Assembly (NCBI GenBank): GCA_965219005.1
Contig: CBDCMS010000004.1
Coordinates: 310,001 to 374,000, forward strand
Reading direction: 5' to 3'
DNA: 64,000 bases
Source: CAUZIZ01 sp965219005
GTDB lineage: Bacteria; Acidobacteriota; UBA6911; RPQK01; JAJDTT01
The notes under the pieces are model-generated. The model searched no databases. It saw only the letters and a program-made list of their open reading frames with translations, and was not told the origin of the DNA. Each line of letters begins with the position of its first letter. Position 1 is the first letter of the stretch. Shown here one piece after another: positions 17,063 to 26,066 of the stretch. The position numbers and the translations under genes are program-made.

Positions 17063-18418
17063 TCAGTCGTTGTACTGAAGGGCAACCTCGACTTCGGGAC
17101 CTGAGCCTCTCGCTGGCTCCTCAGCCCTTTTGCCTCCGGCGCGCGACCTCCCCTGATTCTGCCACCATCGGAACTCGAGGGAGCCTCTCTCGGCGTTGGC
17201 TGCGATGTCCAGATCGCCGTCGCCGTCCAGGTCGGCCAGCAGAAGCTGATTGGCGTTCTTCCAGTTGTTCTTCACCTGGTGTGCCGTCCACCGAGCCCTC
17301 GGGTCGCCGCCATTCTCGTACCAGACGACCTGGCCCGGCCTGGAGAATCCGGTGGCAGCCACATCCATGTCTCCATCCCCATCCAGGTCACCGGCTACCG
17401 CCTCGTAGGCCTCGTTCAGATCGTCGGCGATCAGGTGCCTGGTCCAGCCGTTGAGGTGCACCCCGTCGTTTTCGTACCAGACGACATTGTGATTGTAGGA
17501 GTGGGTGAACTGGGGTCTGTCTTTACGGCTGGACTTGACCTGGTCCCCGAGATGCATGGCTCCCCATGCTCCCAGGGCCATGACCACATCCAGGTCGCCG
17601 TCACCGTCCATGTCCGCCGGCTCCCCATGGATGGGAGCCTGCGTGGCCTCGATCACGTGCTTGATCCAAGGGCTGGAGGCCGGGGCTCCCGGATTCTCGT
17701 ACCACATGACTTGGTTCGCCGTCCGGCTCGTCCCCAAAAGGTCCGGATCTCCGTCTCCATCGAAATCGGCTGCACGAATGGTGCGCGTCTCTCCGACGTC
17801 CACTTCGATCGGGTGCTTGGCCCACTCTCCCTGGGCTGGAGTTCCGTTATTTTCGAACCAGGCAAACTGGTTGCCGAGCCTCCAGGCGGAGCCGGCCGCG
17901 TCCAGGTCCCCATCCCCATCCAGGTCCACCAGCTCGACGTCGTAGGCACCCGGAAGCCCGCCCCGGGTAATGATGTGACGCTGCCACAGCCTTCCGTCGG
18001 CCGGTGTACCGTTGTTCTCGAACCACAGCAGGTCACCGTGCTTGTTCTTGACGATGGCAACGTCGGGATCGCCGTCGCCGTCGATGTCCCCGATCCGATG
18101 ACGCTCCAGCCGCTCGGGGTCCTTTTCCTGGATCAGGTGGCGTTTGAAGCTGCCGCTGCCATCGTTTTCGAACCAGTAGAGCTTGTCGTGGCCACCCGCG
18201 TCTGCGCTGGTCAGATCCAGATCTCCATCCCCGTCCAGATCCTGTGCCGCGATCCCATGGGGATAGGTGTAGTCGTCCATGATCAGGTGCTCGGAGAACT
18301 CGATTCCCGTCCCGCTCTCCTGCTTCGGCTGAGCTGTGAGCGGACTGGGTTCGAAGCCAGCGCCAAGCAGTACGAGAGAGTAGGAAATGCTAGCCCAGAG
18401 GGAAAGCGTCCTGCGCAT
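17063..18418 (-). CDS. Secreted FG-GAP/VCBS repeat protein
   Basis: About 451 residues. A signal peptide (LWASISYSLVLLGAGF... to LTAQ) is followed by seven FG-GAP-like blades, each with a calcium loop such as DLDGDGDLDLTSA, DIDGDGDPDVAIV, DLDGDGDLDAAGS, DFDGDGDPDLLGT and DMDGDGDLDVVMA, then a W-(Y/F)-EN-G strand. This should fold as an integrin-alpha-like propeller outside the cytoplasm, binding protein or polysaccharide. ATG 18418 is preceded by AGGAGG at 5 bases; GTG 18424 and ATG 18421 are alternatives. The start overlaps the end of an ApbE remnant, suggesting they were once coupled. Confidence 0.88.
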   Translation of the reverse strand: MRRTLSLWASISYSLVLLGAGFEPSPLTAQPKQESGTGIEFSEHLIMDDYTYPHGIAAQDLDGDGDLDLTSADAGGHDKLYWFENDGSGSFKRHLIQEKDPERLERHRIGDIDGDGDPDVAIVKNKHGDLLWFENNGTPADGRLWQRHIITRGGLPGAYDVELVDLDGDGDLDAAGSAWRLGNQFAWFENNGTPAQGEWAKHPIEVDVGETRTIRAADFDGDGDPDLLGTSRTANQVMWYENPGAPASSPWIKHVIEATQAPIHGEPADMDGDGDLDVVMALGAWGAMHLGDQVKSSRKDRPQFTHSYNHNVVWYENDGVHLNGWTRHLIADDLNEAYEAVAGDLDGDGDMDVAATGFSRPGQVVWYENGGDPRARWTAHQVKNNWKNANQLLLADLDGDGDLDIAANAERGSLEFRWWQNQGRSRAGGKRAEEPARGSGPEVEVALQYND

Positions 18419-18420
18419 CA

Positions 18421-18865
18421 TCACCTCCTGGTGCGATTCACGGAGATCCTGGTTCTATAAGGAGCGCCAGCTCCAGAGCGGGAACCAGGACGAAGAGAAA
18501 AATCAGTTTGGCCATTAGTCTGTGCCGCTATTCTTGCACGAATTCCGAGAACAGTCCGGTAGCCCATCGGGCCCTCGGGCCCAACAATCAGTGCCGAAAC
18601 CCCCGGAATCGACTGCAGCAGCTCGAGTCCTCGCTCCGGCGGGAGCAGACTCAATGCGGTTGCGAGAGCGTCCGCAGTGAGAGCGGCAGGGGCGACCACC
18701 GTGACCAGCGAGCTCCTGGTCAGGCCCCGCCCGGTAGGTGGGTCAACGATGTGTGAGTAGAGGATACCATCGATTTCGACACTTCGAACTTGGCGGGATC
18801 GGAAGAGGCTTCCAGAAGAACACCGCGCAGGGATTCTTCCAGCTTTGTACGGTTAGATCCGAGCT
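18421..18865 (-). pseudogene. ApbE (FAD:protein FMN transferase) C-terminal remnant
   Basis: The minus-strand frame reads EIDGILYSHIVDPPTGRGLT, then VTVVAPAALTADALATALSL, then GLELLQSIPGVSALIVGPEG, which matches the C-terminal third of ApbE (H-I-x-DP-x-TG motif and the TADALATAL helix). Upstream, SLRGVLLEASSDPAKFEV is in another frame, and one missing G near 18779 would join them. The N-terminal Mg/FAD-binding half is absent and a stop precedes. So a broken gene, ending at the start of the FG-GAP gene. Confidence 0.65.
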
Positions 18866-18973
18866 ATTTCGATTCTCTTGACCTTCGTTGTTTCGATTCA
18901 AGAATCCATCTCCAGAAAGCAAAGAGCGAGAAAATCTGAGACCTGCGACTTGCAACCTGTGACCCTTTGTTCC

Positions 18974-19165
18974 CTACGGCTCTGCTTCGGCCAGGGCGGC
19001 AACTGGAAGGGAGATCAGGTGTCCGGTCGTGGCTCCCAGCTCTACGGCGACCACGCCGATGCTCCCCTCGTCGACCCGACCTACCAGCGTTCCTTCAAAC
19101 GCGTCGGTGTCGGCAGCTGGAAAGAGCTCGTCAATGAACCTTGAAAGGTGTCCGCCGGCCGGAAT
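18974..19165 (-). other. In-frame continuation of the FG-GAP protein beyond an amber codon
   Basis: Directly after the TAG at 19166-19168, in the same frame, the sequence reads IPAGGHLSRFIDELFPAADT, then GTLVGRVDEGSIGVVAVELG and stops at 18974. This is a typical C-terminal end of the preceding domain (acidobacterial-type PAGGHxxRFIDELFP). The 63 codons are intact, indicating either a very recent nonsense change, a base error or readthrough. Confidence 0.7.
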
Positions 19166-21427
19166 CTAGAGCTCGATGGGAGGGCTGTGGGATTCTCCTT
19201 GCTGGTTTCGAAGTTCGAGGCCCAACCTGACTGGATGGCCTTCCGCATTGACGATCGCGATACCGGCGTTGATTTGACCGGCCGACCTGCGCACAGGCGC
19301 GACGAAGCCGGTCACTGGTGGGGCGTCACCCATTCCTAGCAGGCCGATTCCGGGAAGATCGATGCGGGCCGTACCTCCCAGGTTGACGTTTGACGTCACC
19401 TTCACGGCCCCGGCCAGAAGATCGCCCTCTCCATTGGTGGAAACGACCACGGATCCAAGCGGTGGTACCAGGAATCTTCCGGGATCGGCGGGACTCTCTG
19501 AGACCAGTTCCGCGCTGCCCTCACCGGAACCCAGAATGGTGGGGTCCACGGGCATGCCCTGGTCGTCCGTAAACTGGATCGAGCCGGCCGCGCTGATCGA
19601 AGAATAGGGGTTGATCAGAACGATCTCCGTGCTCGAGCCTTGACCATTTGAAAACTGAGGAAAGCGACGAACACTCGGCTTCGATATATAGGCTCCGCTG
19701 AGAACAACAAGATTCCCGACGTCGATGGTGCCAGGAGCCAGACCGTTTCCAACCATCTCGTTGGTAACGATGTCTGCCACCTGATCCCCGTCGGCGTCAC
19801 CCGCGGAGACGCTATAGCAGAGGGTATCCCCGGTGTCGTTCAGGAGGCCACCCCGGGCACCGTGTATTTCCGTGATCCTGATCTCGCTGGGCGGGGGAAG
19901 CGCTCCATTGGAAGTATCGATCAGCGGCGGCCAGAGCTCGGCTTGGCCGTAGAGCACGTGAATGGCTCCGGCAGACCTTCGACCCTGGGGATAGGCGTGG
20001 GGCGAGCCGAAAAGGAGATCTCCGATCCCGTCACCATCGAAATCAGCCATGATCGCCGTGTCGGCGGCTATCGCCCCGGACCTTGGACCCAAGATCCTGA
20101 CAAGAGCCATATCGGCGGGAAGGTTGTCTAGATCGAAGGAAAGTCCTTTCAAGGCCTGGGCGTCGTAGAAGACATAGCCGATGCCGGAAAGAGGCTTGGT
20201 TCTTGAGGCAGAGCCATCCGCCAGGAAATCCCCCACAAAGAGCTCGGTCATGCCATTGCCGTCGAGATCTAAACCGCCCACGATTTCTTCCCCAAAAATC
20301 AGATTGTCCGTTCCTCCTCTGATCACGGTATTCATATTCAGTCCAGCCGAAAGGTCGATCTCCCGATCTGTGGGCCAGGGAGCGGCGGGGAAGTTGTGGT
20401 CCCAAGCGATGTAGACATGTCCTTTGGGCGCACCTCCGGTCCCCCTTGCCGAGCCGGAGCCTCCGAAGGGAGAGATAGTCGCTCCAGCGCGGTTGAGAGC
20501 GGCTGAAAGCAGTACTTCCCCTCGACCATTGTTGTCCAGATCGGCGATCTGGCAGGTTGATCCGAAGTGAAAACCTGCAGCCCCTGATGGAGGTCGAAGC
20601 CTTATCAAGTGACCGGCCAGCAGGGAGGAGGTCCAGTTCCTGAGATCAATCCGCTCGGAAGTAGCGAGGTGCGGACCACCGCGGATGAGATAGGCCGCAC
20701 CGCTATTGTTTTCGCCTCCTGAGTCTTCCTGATCGGCCGCTACGACGATATCCGCGATCATGTCGCCGTCGACGTCCCCGGTTCTGAACCAGATGCCGAA
20801 CCGATCGAGCTCATCCCGACCTACGATGGTCAATATTGGAATACTTGGGTCGGGGTTCCTCAGGTCCAGGTATCCCAATCCGGCAGAAAAAGTCCGAAGC
20901 CATGCTCCTCCCACGACGATCGTTAGCGCACCCGCTCCGATCCGGGCGTCCTCCAGTGATTCGTCGGGTGTGTGGTTCTGCCTTCCGATCAAGAGATCAC
21001 CCAATCCGTCTCCGGTGACGTCATCGACCCAGATCTCGCTTCCGGCTGCTTCACTGAGTACATCCCCGGCCAGCCTCAGGACCCGTTCCTGGGGCTGCGA
21101 AGTATCGATGATTTCGCCGATCGCGCCGCGGCCGAATACCAGGTATACCTCACCCGCTCCCAGCCGACCCAAGGGGCTGGCGCGCATGTAGGCCACCGCG
21201 AAATCGGGGTAACCGTCTTCATCCATATCCATTGGTCCCGCAACCGGAGTACCAAATCTGCCGTCGCCGTCGAATCCATGTACCCGGGTGAGCTCTCCCT
21301 CGTCAGGGTCCAGTCCCGCAATATCGACGATAACCGTGGCCTGAGCTGCCAGCTGGGGGATGTGCAAGAAGAGGAAGAGTGTGGCGAGTAAGAAAGTCAC
21401 GCCGCGACGCATCGATTCAGACTTCAT
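19166..21427 (-). CDS. Secreted integrin-like FG-GAP repeat protein (premature amber)
   Basis: 753 residues to the TAG at 19166. A signal peptide (VTFLLATLFLFLHIPQLAAQ) is followed by FG-GAP blades with calcium loops (DMDEDGYPDFAVAY, DVTGDGLGDLLIGR, DLDGNGMTELFVGD, DFDGDGIGDLLFGS) and FG-x-V motifs (GEVYLVFGRG). The last 150 residues form a separate domain (FPQFSNGQGSSTEIVLINPY, then ISAAGSIQFTDDQG), like adhesion-type modules in related secreted proteins. The coding frame continues for 63 codons past the stop. The start codon is next to a left-truncated IS1182 element, so the native promoter was probably lost. Confidence 0.85.
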   Translation of the reverse strand: MKSESMRRGVTFLLATLFLFLHIPQLAAQATVIVDIAGLDPDEGELTRVHGFDGDGRFGTPVAGPMDMDEDGYPDFAVAYMRASPLGRLGAGEVYLVFGRGAIGEIIDTSQPQERVLRLAGDVLSEAAGSEIWVDDVTGDGLGDLLIGRQNHTPDESLEDARIGAGALTIVVGGAWLRTFSAGLGYLDLRNPDPSIPILTIVGRDELDRFGIWFRTGDVDGDMIADIVVAADQEDSGGENNSGAAYLIRGGPHLATSERIDLRNWTSSLLAGHLIRLRPPSGAAGFHFGSTCQIADLDNNGRGEVLLSAALNRAGATISPFGGSGSARGTGGAPKGHVYIAWDHNFPAAPWPTDREIDLSAGLNMNTVIRGGTDNLIFGEEIVGGLDLDGNGMTELFVGDFLADGSASRTKPLSGIGYVFYDAQALKGLSFDLDNLPADMALVRILGPRSGAIAADTAIMADFDGDGIGDLLFGSPHAYPQGRRSAGAIHVLYGQAELWPPLIDTSNGALPPPSEIRITEIHGARGGLLNDTGDTLCYSVSAGDADGDQVADIVTNEMVGNGLAPGTIDVGNLVVLSGAYISKPSVRRFPQFSNGQGSSTEIVLINPYSSISAAGSIQFTDDQGMPVDPTILGSGEGSAELVSESPADPGRFLVPPLGSVVVSTNGEGDLLAGAVKVTSNVNLGGTARIDLPGIGLLGMGDAPPVTGFVAPVRRSAGQINAGIAIVNAEGHPVRLGLELRNQQGESHSPPIEL

Positions 21428-21434
21428 CTATTGT

Positions 21435-22959
21435 AGGCGAATCGATTTAGAACAGTAGATCGAGAGACTCCTTATCTGTTTCCTCCTTCGGTGCAGGAAT
21501 GGCTGCCGGAGACGCATCTGGCTCGCTTCGTGGTGGAGGTGGTGAGCAAGCTGGAGTTGAGGAAGTTGGAGGATTCCTACACGAAACGGGGATCGGAAGG
21601 ATACCATCCGGCGGTGATGCTGGCGTTGTTGTTTTACGGGTATGCGACGGGGGTGTTTTCGAGTCGGAAGTTGGAGCAAGCCACCTACGATTCGGTGGCG
21701 TTTCGCTACCTCGCCGGCAACACGCATCCGGATCACGACACCATAGCCCATTTCCGAAAGCGGTTTTTGGAAGAGCTGAAGCCGCTGTTTGTGGAGATCT
21801 TGCTGCTGGCCCAGGCGATGGGATTTCTGAAGTTGGGCCGAGTGAGTTTGGATGGCACGAAGGTCAAAGCCAATGCCTCCAAGCACAGTGCGTTGAGCTG
21901 GGGGCACATCCAGAAACTGGAAGCGCGGCTGCGAGAAGAAGTGGACGAGTTGATGCAGCTGGCCGAGGAAGCGGATGGACGAGAAGAAACGGAAGGGACG
22001 GACATCCCGGCCGAGCTGGCGCGGCGGGAAGCACGGTTGAAAGCGATCGATCAAGCGAAGCAGAAGCTGGTCGAGCGGGCGGCCGAGCGGCAGGCGGCCG
22101 AGCACGCCGAATATGAAGGGAAGGTGGCCAAGCGGCAAGCCCAGAGGAAAAGGGGAAACAAACCGAAGGGTCGCGAACCCAAACCGCCCCGAGGAGGAAT
22201 CCGAGACCAGGATCAGATCAATCTGACGGATGAAGATTCTCGGATCATGCCGGTCTCGGGCGGGGGATTTGAGCAATGCTACAACGCTCAGGCCCTGGTG
22301 GATAACGACAGTCTGTTGATTGTGGCCGTTCATGTCACGCCAAACGCCAATGACAAGAAAGAACTGAAACCGGCCCTGGCGGCGCTGCACGCATTGCCGG
22401 AGTCGTTGGGTCGGCCCCAGGAGCTGCTGGCCGACAACGGCTACTTCAGTGGTGCCAACGTGGAGCTTTGTAGCGAGCATGCGGTCCTTCCCTATATTGC
22501 GGTCGAGCGGGAAGCCCACCACTTGCCGCCGAACGAACGCTGGAAAGAACCGGAGCCACCCGGGGAAGACGCCGATGCGGTGGAGCAGATGAGCTACCGG
22601 TTGAAGACCCCGGCGGGTCGAGCCATCTACGGGCAACGCAAAGCTGTCCCCGAGCCCGTCTTTGGGATCATCAAATCGGTGATGGGCTTTGCGCAGTTCT
22701 CTCTCCGAGGAGCGGAGGCGGCAGACGGGGAGTGGACTCTGGCCAGCATCGCCTGGAATCTGAAAAGAATGTACAACCTCGCCTGCCGCCAGCCGAAGCT
22801 GGCCCGTGCCACCCTCTGAAGAGGTGGGCCAGGTCGTTTCAGCGGCCAAATCACCGCCGCAGATCAGACGATTCATCGATTTCGTGCTTGGTCGTCAAGA
22901 CTTTGGATCAAACGTCAAATTTCAGAAGTGCCTGTGAGTCAAGTCCGACAGGCTGCTAG
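21435..22959 (+). mobile_element. IS1182-family insertion sequence, left end truncated
   Basis: The right end is marked by an inverted-repeat-like segment at about 22936-22959 (reads CTAGCAGCCTGTCGGACTTG on the minus strand). No matching left terminus is seen: the transposase frame can be read back to about 21439 (RFRTVDRETPYLFPPSVQEW) but lacks ATG and runs into the adjacent FG-GAP start region. So the left terminus and promoter were lost. Confidence 0.65.
21491..22819 (+). CDS. IS1182-family transposase (N-terminus incomplete)
   Basis: 442 residues from GTG 21491. Conserved features: WLPETHLARFVVEVV, the early helix region (YHPAVMLALLFYGYATGVFS), LDGTKVKANASKHSA carrying the first catalytic Asp, ELLADNGYFSGANV with the second Asp, and FGIIKSVMGFAQFSLRGAE then EWTLASIAWNLKRM with the Glu region. 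The natural family N-terminus (RFRxVDRETPYLxPPSVQ) is present just upstream in frame but lacks a standard start, so expression is doubtful. The DDE core itself appears complete. Confidence 0.9.
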   Translation: MQEWLPETHLARFVVEVVSKLELRKLEDSYTKRGSEGYHPAVMLALLFYGYATGVFSSRKLEQATYDSVAFRYLAGNTHPDHDTIAHFRKRFLEELKPLFVEILLLAQAMGFLKLGRVSLDGTKVKANASKHSALSWGHIQKLEARLREEVDELMQLAEEADGREETEGTDIPAELARREARLKAIDQAKQKLVERAAERQAAEHAEYEGKVAKRQAQRKRGNKPKGREPKPPRGGIRDQDQINLTDEDSRIMPVSGGGFEQCYNAQALVDNDSLLIVAVHVTPNANDKKELKPALAALHALPESLGRPQELLADNGYFSGANVELCSEHAVLPYIAVEREAHHLPPNERWKEPEPPGEDADAVEQMSYRLKTPAGRAIYGQRKAVPEPVFGIIKSVMGFAQFSLRGAEAADGEWTLASIAWNLKRMYNLACRQPKLARATL

Positions 22960-23126
22960 GTCTCGGCTCCCTGCGTATCCGGGTCGACTCCCCGTATGAG
23001 AGGGTGTGGCCCTGATGTTGTTCCTGTCCACATCCTCTGAGATAATTGTGCACCACGAGTGAGTGATGGTATCAGATTCTCTTCGGAATCATCCGCCAGT
23101 CTTGGCGGTTCCTTAGGAGGTGAGTT
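22960..23126. other. Intergenic region between IS1182 and the membrane protein gene
   Basis: No gene recognised. The ribosome site TAGGAGGTGAG ends a few bases before ATG 23127, supporting that start. Confidence 0.5.
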
Positions 23127-23810
23127 ATGGATTCAGTGACGTCGGGTCCCAAAGTCAAGGAGCTCGTCAGGGTTCCCGCCTTGATCGCCCTGGTCGTTAC
23201 ATTGGCACGACTGGTGGGCGAGCTAATCGGTGGACCAGCGGGGCTTTTCAACAGCGAACCTGGAGGGGCCGGTGCCTTGGTGGGCATCGTTTGGCTCGTC
23301 CCCATCTTCGGGATCTACTTTGCCTTGAAACTGGCTCGCTCGGGTCATGCTCCGCAGAGCGCCGGCAAAGTGATTGGTTTCTCTGTACTGGCCCTGTTGG
23401 CTGCAGTTGCCATCATCTTCCCGGTGGTTGCTCTTACGGGCGATCCGAACGTGAGCGTCAGCCTTGGAGGGGCTGTTGGTCAGCAGCTAGGAATCGCGAT
23501 TGGCGCGATAGTGGCCCTTTTGATCCTACGCAGGGTCTGGGCGCCTTTCTTTCAAACCATGATCCGCTACGCTTTCGCTTCTCGCGTGCCTGTTCTGATC
23601 GTCATGTTCGTCACCATGATCGGTGGTTGGGGTACTCACTATGAGTTCGGTCCCCCGGGATATCCCGAAATGGGATTCCTGGTGAAGTTCGTCCTGATCG
23701 CCCTGATACCCCAGCTGACCTTTTGGATCATGTTTACCGTGGTTATCGGCAGCCTCGTTGGTGGAATCACGGCGGCTCTGTCGAGATCTCAAACGGCAGC
23801 GGCCAATTGA
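23127..23810 (+). CDS. Six-helix integral membrane protein of unknown function
   Basis: 227 residues with about six hydrophobic segments (roughly 18-35, 48-66, 82-104, 118-135, 150-168 and 190-217; for example VLALLAAVAIIFPVVALTG and VPVLIVMFVTMIGGWG). It has an inside-positive N-terminus and no recognised catalytic motif. AGGAGGTGAGTT before ATG 23127 gives a clear start. The next gene begins 4 bases after its stop, so the two are co-transcribed and probably function together at the envelope. No family assigned. Confidence 0.75.
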   Translation: MDSVTSGPKVKELVRVPALIALVVTLARLVGELIGGPAGLFNSEPGGAGALVGIVWLVPIFGIYFALKLARSGHAPQSAGKVIGFSVLALLAAVAIIFPVVALTGDPNVSVSLGGAVGQQLGIAIGAIVALLILRRVWAPFFQTMIRYAFASRVPVLIVMFVTMIGGWGTHYEFGPPGYPEMGFLVKFVLIALIPQLTFWIMFTVVIGSLVGGITAALSRSQTAAAN

Positions 23811-23813
23811 TCT

Positions 23814-26024
23814 ATGTTTGAGACTGGCTTTCCGGGAGGGGGAGCCTTTTCGGAGCACATAGGCCAGGATTCGACGGCTCACAAGAGTGGACAAGCTCCC
23901 AGTCGTGTGCTCTTGGTTCAGTGCTGTCATCTTCCGCAGTTCTTCTATCTCGCCCAACAGCTGCGTGAGCGGAATCCGGAATGGGAACTCTCGGCTCTCG
24001 TCAACGACCGGGCGCACGTCCGTTTCTACCTTGAGCTGTTTCCGCCTTTCGAGCGCCTCTTCTTCTTCGACAAGCATCTGCCCGAGATCCCGTTGGCTTT
24101 TGATCAGGTGCTGTTCCCACTCTTGAATCGCGGCTATCGCCGTATCAAGAGGGCTGCTCGCCAGCTTCCCGGGACTCCTTATGAAGTTGACTACGAGGGT
24201 GAGCGTGGTGCTCTGAAGCCCGGAGCACTCGTCCGTTCACTTGCCGTTCCTCTCCATCGTCCTTCTAAGGAATTCGTTCAGTACCTGGGAGATTTCCCCC
24301 ATAGACCTTTGGGAGAGAAAGTCCTGGTTGTCGAAAGCTGTCATCATTCGCTGGCCGAATCGAGTGAGGAGAAGTGGGGGCGATTGATTCCGGATCAGGC
24401 CGAGATCGCCCGAATCTCCGCTTCGACTGAGCGGCAGGGGTGGAGGGCCCTACGCCGACAAAGTTTCGATAGCGGAGTCGTCTTCTTCTCGGGTGAGAAG
24501 GGCTTTACCAGTCTGAAGCTGCTTCCCTTTGTCTTGAGGATCCCCAAGATCCTGGTCGTCAACGAGCAGGGTGACTACTTCTACGCCACGTCTCGGAGTC
24601 TTTTGCGATTCTTGTGGGGACGAGTCTGGCAGGGGGCCCCGCTGCCGAGACCCTCGCCTCGGGTCTTGATGATACAAACTGAAAGCCCGGTCTATGTCAA
24701 ATCCGCGATCGAAGCTCTGAGAAGGCCTGAATTGTTTCCCCGTTCACAGATCTGCCTTCTGTGCCGGAAGGAAGACCTCGACGCATTCAAAGATGCTGCA
24801 GGTCTGGAACGGATCGTTACCTTCTCCCGAGAGAATGCCTGGAGCAGTCTCGGATTATGGAAGGATCTGAGGGGCTTCGACGCGGACATGGTGGCGGCTG
24901 TCTTTTCCGGAAGGGGCGTTTTTCGGAAGCAGAAGTTGTTGTACTTCTTGCTTCCCATTCGCCACCATCTCGCCCTCAATGCCCGATCGGATTGCTATCG
25001 TTTGACGCCCCGGACCCTTTCCTGGACACTCCGAAAGGATCCCTCCCTCTTCGTAGCTGAGTCGGTCGCTCCGATTCTCTTTCTTCCTACAGATGAGGAC
25101 TCCCAAGCGAAGCAGGTAGTCGAGAGACTTCAGGATCCCAGAGTGGTCTCGACTCAACCCATTTGGGTTTTCTGCCGCGAGGACAAGCGCTCTTTCTACG
25201 AGTCGCTACCTGGGGTTGCGGAGGTGCGGACCTACTCTCCCAGGCATATCCGTGAAAACTTGAAGACTATTCTCGGCCTGGCCCGCTCGCGAGTGGAAGT
25301 CGTATCCTCGATCTTCTCTCCCCAACCCATCTTCCGGCTGCAGAAGCTACTATTCGTGCTCTTGCCCGCGAGACACCGGCTCGCCTTCAACCAGGATCTC
25401 GACTGCTACTACCTGAAAGGGAGTCCCGATCGTAGTCGCCAGCCTTCAGTCTGGGGAACGTTGCTCCGCGTGATACTCACCCGAAACCGGAGTGCCGCAA
25501 GTGGGACCCTGTTTTTTCCCACGGACGAAGATCCCAAAGCGCTAATGGCTATCGAGAGACTTCAGGATCCCAAGGTCGGCGCTAAAGGAATTGTGGTTTT
25601 CTGCCGGGAGGACAAGCGTTCTTTGTACGAGGCTCTTCCTGGCGTCGAAACAGTCTGGACCTATGCTCCGGGCAGCAAGTCAGCGCATCTGAGCACCGTG
25701 CTGAAGCTGATGCGCACGAGAGTGGACCTGGTCTGTGCTATCTTTTCCGGCCGGTCGATCTTCCGCTTACAGAAGCTCCTGTTCCTCACCCTCCGAGCAC
25801 GGAATCGGCTGGTCTTAAACGAGAATCTCGATTGTTACATGCTACGAGGCAATCTGGGACAGTTCCTGCGACCTCGGGAGCGAGGTCTTTCGGCCTTTGC
25901 CATCATTGCGCGGACGATCTTCAAAGGGCTTCTGTTTTTTCCCAGGTTCTTGTACCTGATCCTCTGGGCCGCCTTTGTGACTGCGAAGCGAGGCTATATA
26001 TTCCCTAAGAATAGCAAGTTCTAA
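23814..26024 (+). CDS. Large protein with four internal Rossmann-like repeats and a C-terminal hydrophobic anchor
   Basis: 736 residues. Residues 30-110 look like a glycosyltransferase-B style first lobe (RVLLVQCCHLPQFFYLAQQL, FERLFFFDKHLPEIP). Then come four related units at about 168-262, 283-400, 420-535 and 565-680. The last two share long stretches: LFxPTDEDxxA...ERLQDPKV, VFCREDKRSxYExLPGV, IFxxxxIFRLQKLLF, AR-x-RL-x-x-N-x-x-LDCYxL. Units 1-2 are divergent. Residues 700-725 are hydrophobic (FKGLLFFPRFLYLILWAAFV), a probable membrane anchor. No catalytic motif is certain. An envelope polysaccharide role is suggested by the fold impression and the neighbours. Confidence 0.7.
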   Translation: MFETGFPGGGAFSEHIGQDSTAHKSGQAPSRVLLVQCCHLPQFFYLAQQLRERNPEWELSALVNDRAHVRFYLELFPPFERLFFFDKHLPEIPLAFDQVLFPLLNRGYRRIKRAARQLPGTPYEVDYEGERGALKPGALVRSLAVPLHRPSKEFVQYLGDFPHRPLGEKVLVVESCHHSLAESSEEKWGRLIPDQAEIARISASTERQGWRALRRQSFDSGVVFFSGEKGFTSLKLLPFVLRIPKILVVNEQGDYFYATSRSLLRFLWGRVWQGAPLPRPSPRVLMIQTESPVYVKSAIEALRRPELFPRSQICLLCRKEDLDAFKDAAGLERIVTFSRENAWSSLGLWKDLRGFDADMVAAVFSGRGVFRKQKLLYFLLPIRHHLALNARSDCYRLTPRTLSWTLRKDPSLFVAESVAPILFLPTDEDSQAKQVVERLQDPRVVSTQPIWVFCREDKRSFYESLPGVAEVRTYSPRHIRENLKTILGLARSRVEVVSSIFSPQPIFRLQKLLFVLLPARHRLAFNQDLDCYYLKGSPDRSRQPSVWGTLLRVILTRNRSAASGTLFFPTDEDPKALMAIERLQDPKVGAKGIVVFCREDKRSLYEALPGVETVWTYAPGSKSAHLSTVLKLMRTRVDLVCAIFSGRSIFRLQKLLFLTLRARNRLVLNENLDCYMLRGNLGQFLRPRERGLSAFAIIARTIFKGLLFFPRFLYLILWAAFVTAKRGYIFPKNSKF

Positions 26025-26066
26025 GCTGAAACTTCAACGACGAGGGAATCATGGAGAATCGGAGAT

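Noticed and set aside
17059..17082. Hairpin CCCTTCAGT...ACTGAAGGG as terminator between convergent genes
   Set aside because: It overlaps the last codons of the FG-GAP gene and lacks a T-run in either direction, so a terminator call is not supported.
21428..22876. 482-codon open frame antisense to the IS1182 transposase
   Set aside because: It is a GC-rich shadow of the transposase gene: low-complexity R/L/Q-rich translation, no domain, and the sense strand has a clear DDE transposase.
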